Assembly (NCBI RefSeq): GCF_000471905.2
Contig: NW_006499905.1
Span: 2,690,370 to 2,754,369 of the forward strand
Origin: Amborella trichopoda
Lineage: Eukaryota > Streptophyta > Magnoliopsida > Amborellales > Amborellaceae
Direction of reading: 5' to 3'
Length of the DNA: 64,000 nt
How positions within the stretch are numbered: the stretch's first letter is position 1; each line of letters begins with the position of its first letter. Positions 10,890 to 23,060 of this stretch are shown piece by piece. Below the pieces are notes generated by a model. It was not told where the DNA came from and made no database searches. It saw nothing but the letters and a program-made list of their open reading frames with translations. The position numbers and the translations under genes were made by a program.

Positions 10890-13550
10890 TGCGTTAGTAG
10901 AATTTTGAATTGTACATCATGATGTATAGATGTACAGTCCATATTTCTACTAATGCACATAAATTGATTGCAACTTGATGGAAAACATTTAGATGCACAC
11001 ATAAATGATAATTTGTTCTTTCGTAATAAAACTAGAGTCATACCTAGACCCAAATTGGGTCTACCCGTCGGGTCGGGTTCAAATCGATTGTCACCCCTAG
11101 ATGCCCCAACAAAAGACTATATGGCTGGTTTAATGATACAACAGTTTCTTTTAGAAAATATCAAATGACATAAAGAACAGTCTCGTTATTGTTTTGTAAT
11201 CGATGGCTCGTTTGAATTTATCGCCTACGATCCCAACCGTCAACGTCCAATTCAACTATTTATCGGAAAACTGGAATTTTATTTCTTTCCCCATTTTTCT
11301 TCGACCAATAATTTCATACATGGGTAATGATTACTACCAAAATGTCCGCTTTTTCTATAAATGACATCATTGCCCTTGGCTTTTCCCAATTGTACCCGTG
11401 ATGCACTCATGGAAAATGTGACTCACCTCGCAAAATTACCATTTTACCCTTATAAAATGAAACCAATTTTAGATGAAATGTCGGTTTTTATTCGTGGAAA
11501 TGGCACAATAACACGTATAAAAAGGTCATGATTTCCTGGCCGTCAGATGTGTAATCGGGCCGCGGAGGTGGTGGGGCAGCGAGAATATGTACCAGAGACA
11601 CATCACCAATTACCGTTTCCGTATAGATTACATGCACACGCTCCGCACGTGATTCGAAATTTTCCTAAAAAGGGTAAACTAGATATTTAGGTTCATAGTT
11701 ATTTTAATAATAAAAATTTCTCCAATCATATGAAATTAATAGTTACTTTTTTAAACAAAGTAAGAAAATATCATAATTTTGAATTTTGAAAATCCAAAAC
11801 TAATGTTTTAAAAAACATATTTCTTAATTTTTTATTTTCTTTATCAAAAAATTAGGAAAAGCGTGACTTTTTACCGTTCAAATTCATCTCAAAATTTAAT
11901 CCTATTTTCGGGAAAGAAATCTTTAAAATTTAAATTACATTTATCTTTAAATTTTTCATGTGTGTTAATAATCCAAAATCGTGTTGATCATAATCTCATT
12001 TTATTTAATTCCTTGGATCATTAACTATCGATCATTGTTGTGGAATGCATGTCAATCCTCCATAACCACTATTGATTATAGGAATTAAAATATTTTAAAA
12101 AAATTTCAGTTATCCAAAATAAAAATAAAAAGTTATATTTTTCTAAATACAGATATTCAAATTCCAAAATTGAGAAATGTGATATTTTTAGAGTAAAAAT
12201 GCCCAATTTCGAATTTTCAAATTATTATCACCCGAAATTTAACAGACTATAATCCTTTTATTTTATTTATTTTTTTTTATTTTTTTTGTGAAATATGCTT
12301 ATTCAATAAATAGATTTTTGTAAAAATCTAAAATTAAGAATTTATTGAAAATAAATAGATTTAGATTTTTGGAAATTAAAATACGACATTATCATGTAAT
12401 GCATGTCATTCCTCCATAACTACTAATCGTTATTGAAATTTAAATTTATAATAGAGGATGACATAACATATTTTTACTTTTCTAATTATAAAACATAACT
12501 TTTTTTAATTTCATATTTTTCAGTATAAAAAAATTATGAATATCATTAATTTCTAAATTTTGAAAAATGTAATATAAAATTAAGAATTTATTTAATTTCT
12601 AAAGAATAACATATTTAATAATTTTTTAATTTCCATATCAAAAAATTAGGAAAAGCCTTATTTTGGATGTTTAAAGTTATCTGAAAATTATTTAAAAACT
12701 AAATTTATAATTCCCCAATATTATGTTTATAAGAAGGCAAATCAAGAGGGAGTATAATAAAAGTTAGACTAAAAGAAAAAACATAATTCATAAATTCGGA
12801 TTTTCTTATTTTAATTTCGCTGAGCAATTTCTACTAAAAAACACAATACAATACTCTCATGATAGAAAAATCAATAGCCTTAAAGAAACAGACAGAAAGC
12901 GATGAAAAAAAACAAAAAAAAGTACAACCATCTCACAAAAAAACAAAATAAAAGAACCTCATAAATAATTTTAAACCATGCATTAATCTGATATTTGCCT
13001 ATATGATAAGCATAGAGGGAGACGTATAATTCATCTATTCATCCAAGTGAGAAAATAGAATTTTTGGAGTGAATAAAAAAGAGGATTGAAGAAACGAATT
13101 TAAGATTAAAAAAACTATTGCAATTTTAAATTTTAGTATATAAAATAATAATATTTAGAGAAAAAATAGGTAAGAGAATAAAGGATTTCGAAAACTCACA
13201 TATCTTCCTTGGCTTGCACAACGATAGAAGAAAATAGATGGTGTCTTCAGTTCTCTTTCTTGTGGTTTTGGGGATTTTCAATGTCGTTTAAAAGGAATCA
13301 CATTTTAGGTGGTGTTGTTACCGTAAAGATGTCAAAAATCTTGCACAAAGGTGACATACATTATATATGTTTGTTAGAGCGAGAAAGACATACATATAGT
13401 TATCACTTTAGATGGAGAGCACACGTTCCAAGCGGTACAATAGTGACCGCTACTCTCTTCTAAAACGATCTATTATGTTATAAGCAATTTGAATGATTTT
13501 CAAGTACAAGGATAGTTGCTTTTCCTCTCTCATTTTTTATATTTTTTATA
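10890..13550. other. AT-rich intergenic DNA, one hAT-type end
   Basis: At about 11,040-11,096 a GGGTC-rich patch ends with TTGTCACCCCTAG, the terminus of the hAT-type family also seen at 20,917 and 39,042; the rest of that element is missing. From 11,660 to 13,200 the DNA is very A/T-rich with long A and T runs and no recognisable gene. An 84-codon frame at 13,209-13,463 has no recognisable domain. Confidence 0.5.
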
Positions 13551-13572
13551 GGATTGCGACTGTTTATTTTTT

Positions 13573-13650
13573 ATACAAATAGGTCACAATCACTTTTAGA
13601 TGTTTTTTTTTACACAAATAGGTCACATTCACTTTTAGATGTCGGATGTG
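13573..13650. repeat. Short direct repeat in M2-like fragment
   Basis: The phrase 'acaaataggtcaca-tcacttttagatgt' occurs twice in succession. The words match the terminal part of family M2, so this is a truncated copy that has duplicated locally. Confidence 0.5.
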
Positions 13651-13723
13651 AAATTCAATTGATAAAAGAGTGTCATAATTGCTAGAGTCCCAGGTTTCTC
13701 TCAGAGACTCTCATTGTCCATTA

Positions 13724-13966
13724 TGCGAAGAGTCTTAGGTTTCTCTGAAGAGACTCAGTGTCCATTGATCATATGACTATACATATTTGCCTTTTATAGA
13801 CAAATTATAGATGAGAAAATATAGAAATAAATCACAGATTCCTATACTATATCCAAACTGACTATAAATACAAGATATTGTATCTACCTTTTTCAAATAC
13901 ACAGATTACAATATACACCTTCCATATTAACATAATAGACAATATATATTTTCCTTTCCTTTTACA
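13724..13966 (-). repeat. Copia-type LTR remnant (family L2)
   Basis: On the minus strand this starts TGTAAAAGGAAAGG, contains a TATAAAAG box, and ends near 'ctaagactcttcgca'. It aligns along its length with 35,369-35,646. Just outside its TG end, on the right, the minus strand reads CTTGAATTTGAGGGG, a polypurine-tract-like sequence, so this looks like a 3' LTR whose internal region has been almost wholly lost. A 40-bp imperfect duplication of its end lies at 13,684-13,720. Confidence 0.65.
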
Positions 13967-14524
13967 CAGCCCCTCAAATTCAAGATGCTACGAGAGTGAG
14001 TAGTTGGAGTTTGAACACTAATTGAATCTTCAAGTCCATAGCATGACTAGTAGAAATAGTAGTTATCATGCTCAGATTGCTTGATCAACAAGCGCATAAA
14101 GCAGTGACAGATCAACAAGCATTAAGAACTGAGGGTTATATCAAGGTAGGCTCGATCAAACAGACAAAAATTCGCGGCAAAGCAATAGAACTCGGTGTGA
14201 ATCTGTCTACAAAGAAAACAGAACTCGGTGTGGATCCGATACAGATTCAACAACTCATAGACTAGAACAAACATTTCGAGTAACGGGACAACGAACGCGA
14301 TCATTAAAACAAAAAAACACAAAGATGAACTTAGAAAATCTAATTTTTTTTTTCTTTTTTTGACAGGGCATATCGGCCAACCACTAACCGATTAAGGCCT
14401 AGCATGATTCTTAGTTAAGTATGCACGTACAACCAAACTAATTCATCCAAACTCACTAGATCCACCAACCAACCCATCTAATAAAAAAAAGTTAGACCTA
14501 AATTAATCAAATCATAACCCAACA

Positions 14525-14820
14525 CTAAGAAGAGTTTTGGTTGGCCCTGTAAAACTGAGAGGCTTGTAAATCAGTTGCTTTTTCTGAGACAAAAGCTTGA
14601 ATTAGCAAATTCTTGACCTTCCAATATGAGTATGGAAACGGCTTGCAAATGTAGGAGTTGAGGAGGACAGCTGATGCTTGCTTAAAGAGATGACGATACA
14701 CATTACCAATGTGAGATCTGCTCTGTATCGATCGAGACCTCTTCATCCAAATACCTTTGATGCTGGTGATGTTAAAGAAACCATTTTTTGCGATCGTTCC
14801 CTTCTACTGCTCCAAGAATG
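14525..14820 (-). CDS. Unrecognised coding-like minus-strand frame
   Basis: An open minus-strand frame can be read from about 14,820 to the stop at 14,525; the only Met opens the last 73 codons (from 14,746). It has normal amino-acid composition for a protein (SHIGNVYRHLFKQASA, then YSYWKVKNLLIQAFVSEK) unlike the A/T-driven frames around it. I do not recognise the family. There is no partner exon nearby, so it may be the last exon or a fragment of a dead gene. The assignment as coding is inference from composition only. Confidence 0.25.
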
Positions 14821-14829
14821 AATACCGTT

Positions 14830-16600
14830 GACAAGAATATAAATAAATAAAAAACCCTATATTATACCTACAGTTACCATAAAATTATACGATACTGCAC
14901 TTACTCTTCCCACATATATTGATTCTTCTATAATTAATTTTGTAGATATATGCACTTTCCTTCACAATAGCATTCGAGAAATTTTATTTTTGACTTTGTG
15001 CCCCAACAATGACATATCATCAACCACCCATTTCCAAATCTAATTGTTAATGATGATTGTGACCTCTTTGTATCAAAAGTAAATGTTTTCATTTTATATA
15101 TATTTATTTGTTTTATTTAACCAAAACTAGTCATTTAGAACTTAAACGAATATTTACTCTTTTGTTTTTCAGTGCTGACTTAATTTTTCATAAATGTTTT
15201 CAAAATTGATGTACAACAAACAAAATATACAAAATTGCCGAGACATCTATACATTAAAAAAATACTTACAGTTAAGGACTGACTGCTGTTGAACTGCAAT
15301 GTTCTTGAGGTGATCCACTTCATGGTTTCTTTCTCAATTGGTATGTTGAAATATAAACTCCTTATCGAGTAACTCCTATGGCCGAGGCAAATTCTAATAA
15401 CCAACTCATATTTATGAAAATTACTAAAAAAATTATATAAATTTCGTTAAATAAACTTAAGGTATATTTTAAATACACTACTTTTTTTTTCCCTTGATTT
15501 TTATGAACTATAGCCCTGTAAATCATATTTTTTAATAATCCATGTATTATATAATTCATTGGACTTCAATAAACTTTTATTAATTTTATTACTTATTTAA
15601 TTATTGATATTTTGATTATTTTTAACAAATTTTTTTAATCTTTTTGAATTTTTCCATTTTTCAGTCTTGTAAAGTACTCGGCAGACTTAGTCAACCTGGT
15701 CGGCTAGGCCCAAGCCGAATCCAAGGCCGGAGCCCAGTTTCAAAATTGTAATCATGAACCTGAAATGTTTGTTCTCCTTATTCTTACTTCTCCCAAAATA
15801 GCATGTTTTGGGATTGCACATTAATTGTTCGATTCTCCGATTGAACCGCCCAAAAATAATAATAAATCCAGCATCTTCTTGTATTTTGGACAATCAAATA
15901 TCAGCTGAAGGAGTGATTGATACATGCTTCAAACCATTAAGACTAAATTGATTGGGTTATCGGCTATTTATTTAGATAACTATCAATTATCTATGACTAA
16001 GTATTTGAATTTTGCTATCCTAGATCTTTAAATATTGTCGATGGATTTATATTATTGACCTAAATTTCAAAGAAGAAATATTTTTTCGAGTTTGTAGTTC
16101 TATACTGTGGACAATGAAGTATAATAGGGAACGGGGTTAGGTCGTGGTGGTAGAACCTCACACCCTAACCACCACGTTGTGGTTTACATTCCCACCACTA
16201 ATACTATCCTACTAATTCCTTGAAAAAGTTAATTCATCATCTAGTTGACATATCTTCCCTATTGAATTACCCAAAAAAAGACAATGAAGCGTAATAAAGG
16301 CATCTTTGTCTTCTCTCTCTCGTTTTTTTTTTTTTGGTGGTCATTTTTATTAAAAGAATGCACCTAGTCGTTTCAACCATAGTTATCATGATATGAGTCC
16401 GATCTAATCAAAACCGATTGTATACTGAAACATATTTTTTTACAAGGGAAAATAATGGAATAATAGTTTCAAAGTACGAAACATATTAGATTTTTTTTTG
16501 CGACATTGTTTATATGTCGAAGCAGTGAAGATCGAACGATTCTAGTTGCCAAAACGATCATATTGGTTTTGTCCAGCTTCCAATCAAACCATATTTTTGG
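14830..16600. other. Intergenic, no supported gene
   Basis: A/T-rich DNA. A fragment at about 15,040-15,090 ('gattgtgacctctttgtatc') resembles an M2 end. The open frames at 15,180-15,404, 15,362-15,559 and 15,687-15,893 lack domains. A short palindromic phrase around 16,135-16,185 ('tcgtggtggtagaacc'/'accaccacgttgtgg') is visible. Confidence 0.4.
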
Positions 16601-16651
16601 TTTAGATCATCACTCTTATGACCAAATTTTATGTGTTTAATGAGTTTTTTT

Positions 16652-16788
16652 CATGTGTTTAATGGGCTTTTTGAAATTTGGTCATAAGAGTAATGGTCTT
16701 ATGACCAAATTTCAACTAGACCATTACTCTAAAACCAACAAGACCATTACTCTTATGACCAAATTTCAAATGGCCCATTAAACACATG
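16652..16788. repeat. Foldback repeat, 49-bp arms
   Basis: The left arm 16,652-16,700 and the right arm 16,740-16,788 are reverse complements with two mismatches over 49 bp, separated by a 39-bp loop. Additional partial copies of the same phrases ('cttatgaccaaatt', 'gtttaatgggctttt') flank the arms from 16,612 to 16,880, so the foldback is part of a larger inverted cluster. Transcription would give a long hairpin RNA; nothing shows that it is transcribed. Confidence 0.9.
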
Positions 16789-16884
16789 AAAATAGGTTTA
16801 AATGGACCATAGCTGTTATGACCAAATTTTAAATAGATCATTACTCTAAAACCTATTTTCATGCGTTTAATAGGCTTTTAGTAC

Positions 16885-17085
16885 AAGATAGTCACAATTA
16901 ACCTTGACCATTGGATATGAAATTGTACGTTTACACTCATTCCATTGGCCAAACTCAAACTTCAAAAGAAATTTTTTCAATCTTCGCAACCAATCCAAGA
17001 TATTAGATTTTACATTAGAGGGTTATAAGTACTTATAACCTATTTGTATCAAAGATAAATAGAGCCATCGTGTACAATCTCAAAT
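16885..17085. mobile_element. MITE family M2 copy
   Basis: Shows 'agtcacaattaaccttgaccattgga', then 'ccattggccaaactcaaac' and 'tatttgtatcaaagataaata', the M2 order. It directly follows the foldback cluster. The right end near 'gtgtacaatctc' matches the 'tatacaatcc' end of other copies. Confidence 0.6.
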
Positions 17086-17089
17086 ATGA

Positions 17090-19090
17090 TATACATAAAA
17101 GTATCTTTAAATTCTTAAAATAAAATAAAGATTTTTTTGTAAATTTCCAGCCTATTTATTTACTCATTGCGTAGAATCCCAAATCTGAAATGCATAAGAT
17201 AAGAGTATCTTTAAATTCTTAAAATGAAATAAATATTTTCTGTAAATTTCCAGTCTATTTATTTGGTCATTAAACATCAATTATCTTCCATTAATTTATG
17301 CATTGGGATGATGTTATAATGAGACTACTCGATGGCCTTTCCAAGGCTTAAAAGCTCTTGTGCAGGCAATCATTTTGGTACTTTCTTAGTCGATGATGGC
17401 TTGGCTGCACAAATAAAGATGAAATCACAGGGTACGATTTGACACAGGAACCCTACGTAATTGGGCCCATTTTCAAATCATGTGGGACTAACTTTTGATC
17501 CTCGCTCTCTCTCTAAAAAAAAAACACCTCTCTCTCTCTCTCTAAATTTTGTGACTCTCTCTCTCTAAACTCTTCTCTCTCTAAATTTAGTGACTCTCTC
17601 TCTGTAAACTCTTCTCTCTGTAAATTTAGTGATCAGGTCGGTGAGGACAAATGTGGTCCTTCCAAGGTTTTGCCCCTACAGTATGATTACTGCCTCGTGG
17701 TCCTTATGCTAAAGATCTAGGAAGCATTTTGCAGGTAGAAGCTAGATCATGTATGTAGGTTGCCCTTTTTGATTAATTTTGAAAGGACAAGGTTTTTATC
17801 ATTCCATGTAACAATGAGTGACCTCTAAAAGATCTATTTTTTAGAGGATTTTTTTACTTAATTTTTAAAAATATGTAATTTTTAACTTGGAGATCGGGAA
17901 TGTGAAAAATAAATAAATTAAAAATAATAATAATTCTAATAAAAAAACATTAGGACCGAAAGTTTCAATTGTTTTTAGAAGAACCACAAATGTAGAAATG
18001 CGGTCCCATTGCATGAAATAAGAACAGCAGCCTTACCAAAACCTCATATTTTTGGGAAACGGTGATTATTGAGTAGAAAATAGGAGTCATGCCTTGAATA
18101 AAGAAAATAATTCAATTCAGCATTTAAAAACCTTGTGATTTCTGCTCCAAATCCTTGATCTGGATGGAAATTAATCGGACTGAGTTAGTTTTAGGATAGT
18201 ATGGGTCTCGACCTGATCCCCCCTATAACCCACCTTTATATAGATTTTTTTTAAAATCTTATCTAATGTTTGTTAATATCTTTTCTAAATCCCCATCTCA
18301 TAAATCCTTATTTTAATTTTATTTTAATGATTTATAATATTTTTGTAGATCACCTATTCATACTAATTTAGACCCGATCTTAAACCACCGATCGAAATAT
18401 CCGTCCCACCAATCTATATTTTAAAACACATTCATTTTGAAATTGAAATTAACTTGGAAATTTACATATTTTAAAAGGAAAGATAACCGATAAGAAAGTA
18501 GTCTGTGCAATATGCCAATATGTTAATGGAATCGATGGTGGTCCCCATGTGGTGTATTAATTATTTTTTACTGTTTTCTGCCGAATTGTGAGCGGCAAAC
18601 TAAATTATTGTTTGAATAGTAATTAATTTTATTTGGAGTTCACTGTCTTATCTAAAATTAACATATTTCATGGAACAATATTATTTTATCAGCTGTTTGG
18701 TAAGTATTTTATTAGCTGTTTGGTAAGTATTTTGTGTTATGTTTAATATTATCTTATCAGTTAATTTTGCTAATTTCAAACTATTTTTTAGCGAGTTTTG
18801 GTTAAAAGTATATGATTTTAAGTAGTACTTTGAATAAAGTAAAAACAATTTTTGAAACAGAAAAACTTATATGAAATTGCCTATATAATTATGGACGCGG
18901 TTAGCATGTGGACAGCCCGCATATTGTAGAAATGCAAGTTTGGCAATAAATATATTTTTTAAATTTAATTTGATTGTAATTTTTAAACAATATGTAATCT
19001 TTAACATGACGATCATGAATATGAAAAAATAAATAAATAAATTTTAAAAATTAAGAATAATAATTATATTAATAAAACATTTGATTGCTA
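17090..19090. other. Intergenic, small repeats only
   Basis: CT-rich tracts at 17,500-17,620, with the phrase 'ctctctctaaatttagtgactc' repeated. A 100-bp stretch near 17,965-18,035 ('caattgtttttagaagaacc...gcggtcccattgcatgaaat') is a degenerate copy of the small family at 19,092-19,202. A 23-bp tandem duplication ('tcagctgtttggtaag' unit) occupies 18,672-18,717. No gene is supported. Confidence 0.5.
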
Positions 19091-19091
19091 A

Positions 19092-19202
19092 CTATAATAG
19101 TTTTTAGATGGACCACCTATTTGTATCGATCTTCAAGATGGATGCTTTATACCTCTGGATCGGATATTGTAGAAATACGGTCCAACCCACATGAAACAAT
19201 TG
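19092..19202 (+). mobile_element. Small inverted-repeat element, family M4
   Basis: About 111 bp, ending ATGAAACAATTG, with 'tttttagatggaccacctattt' near the left end and 'agaaatacggtccaaccc' inside. The reverse complement is almost the same as 58,069-58,176 inside intron 10 of the poly(A) polymerase gene, where both CAATTGTTT/AACAATTG ends are intact. Size, ends and dispersal fit a MITE or a piece of one. Confidence 0.7.
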
Positions 19203-20180
19203 TTTTGTAGTTAACGGTTATATGATGGCACTGGCAAATAATAGACAAGGGAAAGGTTTCTATGCTTTCCCTATAATATAGAACTTTTATCCTCCCCTAC
19301 CATCCAGCTGTCAAATTTTGATCAAGAGAGCCACTCACCGTTTGATCTTAGACCTGATGTCTCAACGTATTTTATTTTTAGTTTTTTTTTATACAAATTG
19401 TATAGATATGAAATTTGGTACGTGTCATCTTATCATTGGGGCTAATTTTTAAAAAATATTAAAAAAAAATTTCGATAAAATATAATGATCAAAATACCAC
19501 TCTAAACTTTTAGGAGTACTTTGGTCATTTTACTTTATTGAAAATATATTTTTTATATTTGTTGCTAGTATGAGTTTAATAGAGGAATGGGCATACAAAA
19601 CTTGGTGTCAAAATAGTTTATATAAAAAAAATTAAAAATAAAATAGTATAGAGACGTGACATTATAATTTGGAGCAATCTTAACCCTCTATTTATAATGG
19701 AGAGTTGGATAAAAGGGATGATAGAAATTCAGAATGGGGAGTTGAATAAAGGGGATGATAGAACTTTTATGTTGTAAGAGAAGCAAATAAAATTTGCCCA
19801 ATAGACAATTCATTATGACAATTAACTTTATTGAAAATAGTAAATTATGAACGATAACCGATACATACAAACAGGATCTTAGAATTTCAAGGGACTGCCC
19901 CTGTCTTTTTATCTTTTTAGAAAGCAATAACATTTTAAAACTCTCTCTCTAAAGCAAACAAGTACATACAAACCTTTCATATTCTCAAAAAATGGCATAA
20001 ATCCTGCCCCTGTTTTTCTCTTTGCAAAACAACTTATTTAGAAGTTAGAACGCCTCACTCTTCCTCCCCATCCTTTCTATCTCACATGCATTTTTGTTTA
20101 AAATCAATTTCATGACATCAGTGTGTCCTAATATTTGGAATCGATTATGATCTCACATGTTGCACAACAGTAACCTTTTG
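19203..20180. other. Intergenic, no supported gene
   Basis: A/T-rich DNA. The phrase 'aggggatgatagaa' occurs twice (about 19,715 and 19,751) in a short direct duplication. The 81-codon minus frame at 19,688-19,933 has no domain. Confidence 0.4.
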
Positions 20181-20182
20181 AT

Positions 20183-20457
20183 TAGGGGTGGGACCATGTC
20201 ATGTCGGGTCGGGTTTGGACCGTACCAACTGAAACTGATTGGACCCGGCCCAATAATTAAAATATTTCCATATTTAAATATATTTCATAAATTGAAACCT
20301 GAAAATATAATGTGGGATCCGAACTTGGACCTAAAAGTGTTTGGGTCCAAGATTTGGACCCGAACGCGACCTGCTGGGTCCAATTTTTAGACCCGTATCC
20401 AGACTAGGGTCGAGTCTACCCATAGGGTCCTAGGTCAGATCGAGGCCCATTGCCACC
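20183..20457. mobile_element. hAT-type non-autonomous element (short)
   Basis: Starts TAGGGGTGGGACC and ends CCATTGCCACCCGGA, matching the inverted ends of the better copies at 20,917 and 39,042. The inside is rich in GGGTC/GGACC words. The flanks 'cttttgat' and 'cttttaag' could be a decayed 8-bp target duplication. No coding capacity; the 77-codon frame inside is composition-driven. Confidence 0.6.
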
Positions 20458-20710
20458 CGGACTTTTAAGGCGTCATTAACTTATTACATGAATATCAACC
20501 TTATTAGGCTTTGCAAATTGGCACAAGAAGTTGTTGGTGACATAAAAGATATATTAATTGCACTTTGACTTGTTTGTTCTTCACCTACAACAGTTTATGC
20601 GGGAACTCTTTTAAGACTCGGCTTCTTTTGGCGATGGATTGTCACTTTAGTTAACAGTTATAATCAAGGATGCCGACATATCACTTGTCTTTTATTTCCT
20701 GTTTGCCATA

Positions 20711-20905
20711 GTTCAGATTCGAGCTTAGGGTTCGAGATAACTACTTCATAGAATAGGTCACAAAATGTGAAATATGGAGAGAGAGACAGAAAGAGAAAGA
20801 GAAAGAGGTATGGTTCGGACTCGAGCCTAGGGTTCGAGACAAATACTTCATAGAATAGGTCACAAAATGTGAAATATAGAGAAAGAGAGGGAGTATATTG
20901 GTAGG
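20711..20905. repeat. Tandem duplication, ~102-bp unit
   Basis: Two copies begin 'gttcagattcgagcttaggg' (20,711) and 'gttcggactcgagcctaggg' (20,813) and continue through 'ttcatagaataggtcacaaa' and a GA-rich tail. They differ at several sites. Confidence 0.85.
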
Positions 20906-20916
20906 AAATATAAGGG

Positions 20917-21358
20917 TAGGGTTCGCAATGGGTTGGGTCCAGTCTTGGTCGACTTAGACCTAGATCTGGACTCAGGCTCAACTTGGATTCAGGGTTTTCG
21001 ACCCAGACCCGACCCATCAGTTCCAAAAGTTGAACCCGGACCTGACCGAGTTCGGGTCCGATTCTTGAACATAACAAAAAATACTTGCAAAATATTCAAA
21101 ATACATATTTCATAAACACACGTACATCATACATATGGGCAAATTTATCAAAATATTTAATATTTCAAAAAATATCATACACGTGTATGCTGTTCGGGTT
21201 GGGTCTATGTTGACCTGGTTACATACCCGACCCTGATCCAACTTCGTTCCAAGGTTTTGAATTCAGACCCGACCCACAGGGTCTAAAACTTGGACCCGAA
21301 CCCGAATCGGGTCGACCCATTGGGTCATCAGGCCTATACGAATCGGTTGCCACCCCTG
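20917..21358. mobile_element. hAT-type non-autonomous element with 8-bp TSD
   Basis: The 442-bp element runs from TAGGGTTCGCAATGG to GGTTGCCACCCCTG, an imperfect inverted-repeat pair. Both sides carry the same 8 bases TATAAGGG (20,909-20,916 and 21,359-21,366). An 8-bp target duplication and TAGGG-type ends are the signature of the hAT superfamily. There is no transposase, so it must have moved using one from elsewhere. It inserted beside the end of an M2 MITE. Confidence 0.85.
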
Positions 21359-21365
21359 TATAAGG

Positions 21366-21597
21366 GATTGTATACAAAGAGACTATTTATCTTTTGTACA
21401 TGAAAGTCACAATCATTCTCATTCATTAGATATCAAATTGGATGGCTTAGGGTGAGTCTTAAAGTGAGAATTTTTTTTGTTGGAAACTTTGTGTCTATTC
21501 AATGATACTCTTACAGTCACCCATTTTGAAATTTAAGGGACTAGAATGATCGTGGTCTCCATGTACAAAAGATAAATGACCTCTTTATAAACAATTC
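21366..21597. mobile_element. MITE family M2 copy
   Basis: Starts GATTGTATACAAAGAGAC and ends near 'acctctttataaacaattcc', an inverted pair. Inside are 'gtcacaatcattctcattcatt', 'aaattggatggcttag' and 'gtacaaaagataaatgacc'. One of the more complete copies of the family. Confidence 0.7.
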
Positions 21598-21599
21598 CA

Positions 21600-22595
21600 A
21601 AATATAATTGCAGCTGGCTCATCCTTACCCCCAACCCAGTGCATAATAATAGTATAGGGTCTGTTTAGACTCGAAAATTTAGTTTGCCAGATCCAAAAAA
21701 AGCAAGTCAAGCCCTATATAAACATGAACATAAAAAGAAAAAAATACACAATATATGTAGTATGTACTTTAAAAAATTTCGGGATGGGCTAGTGCTGGCC
21801 GAGGCCCAGCCCATAAAAATTTATAGCTGGCACGGCCCAGCCTGCGGACCTAATGATGCACGGTGAAACTGGGCGCATCCTGAAACCTGTGGGCCATCTC
21901 GAGCCCGTTAACAAACCTATTTTGCAAGGCATGAATAGTTGAGATTGGAGGTGTATATGATAAAACGAATTTCAAAAGTTCATTTTGTGGAACAATAACA
22001 TTTTTTATGCTAGGGACATGTGATTTTCTGAAATTTGAGAGTTTAGAAGGGGGGTGTGGTTTAGGCATGGGCTTTATCGTAGTGTGCCAAGTAATAGTAG
22101 GTTTTATGGTCCTCAAAGTCTTCAACAAGGGGCTATAGAGTAAACCTTCTTAAAACTATCTTAATCAAGGTAGGAATTGCTGTAAACCGTAGGGGGGAAA
22201 TGTTATCCTTTATTGTCTAATTACTTCGAAATACTTACCCAAAAAATATTTTGCTTCAAAATTTTTATTTATTTTTATCTTCTATTAATAAAAAACGGTT
22301 AGAGGCCCTCTCCCTCCCTGACTTACCCCAAGAAAAATTATTTTACTTCGAAAATATGACTGGCTTGACGTCAGGGCAAAACTATTGACGCTTGATTTGC
22401 CACTAATGGAGTACTAAGCGCCACTAAACGAGTGCAAAACTATTCAAATTTGTGTTCAATCCAGAACTGAGAGTACTAAGTTAACCATGGAAAAGGATCA
22501 CAAAGACTCTCAAACTCTGACTTTCTTCTTATTTTATATGTTGATCCTCAAGAAGGGTGCTATGTAGTCTTGTTAGTGCACTTTTATGGACATGA
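21600..22595. other. Intergenic, GC-richer repeat patch then A/T-rich
   Basis: Around 21,780-21,910 there is a GC-rich patch with 'gggcta.tgctggccgaggcccagccc' that resembles a decayed repeat of the GGCCC type. The minus frame at 21,850-22,128 (92 codons) is Pro-rich and has no domain. No gene is supported. Confidence 0.4.
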
Positions 22596-22599
22596 TATT

Positions 22600-22870
22600 T
22601 GTTAATAGATATAGTAGCCAAATAATCGGGTTTTTTATTTTTTTCTATTTTATGGGATTATAATTGTTATGAGATTTGTTTTTTTAAAATAAGGGTTGTA
22701 ATTATGTAAATATCTAATAAATCAGAATAATCTTTATGAATAAGATACTGATTTATCTTTCGTGGATGTATGCCATTGCCAGCTAACCATCTATAGGCAG
22801 CCGACAAAAAGTTCCGCACGGTAATTTTCTTCCGATCTTCGACTTGCCTCGTTCTTTGTTCCGACAGTAG
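22600..22870 (+). repeat. Solo LTR-like piece related to copia 2
   Basis: Starts TGTTAATAGATATAG and follows the LTR of the element at 29,960-33,690 for about 195 bp ('gagatttgttt', 'gttgtaa', 'aatctttatgaat', 'gtggat.ta.gccattgcc'). After that the two differ. No internal region adjoins it, so it is best read as a solo LTR or truncated copy. The right border is not fixed. Confidence 0.6.
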
Positions 22871-22960
22871 TTGCATTCGATTAACATTGCCACTTTATGG
22901 GAAGGTCTTGTTACACTTTCCATGGTGCGATTTGTTTTTCTTATAGTGGGACGTTTCTCT

Positions 22961-23060
22961 TACTATATGCGATTTGGCAAGTAACAAAATTAAGGAACTT
23001 GCAATAAGTGTACTATATGCTATTTGGCAAGTAACAAAATTAAGAAACTTGCAGTAAGTG
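22961..23060. repeat. Tandem duplication, 50-bp unit
   Basis: Two head-to-tail units (22,961-23,010 and 23,011-23,060) start TACTATATGC and share 'atttggcaagtaacaaaatt'. They differ at a few positions. Confidence 0.9.

Noticed and set aside
20664..21115. 137-codon minus frame with repeated Leu/Ser/Phe blocks
   Set aside because: The blocks are the two copies of the 102-bp tandem duplication plus hAT-element sequence read in frame. No protein family.
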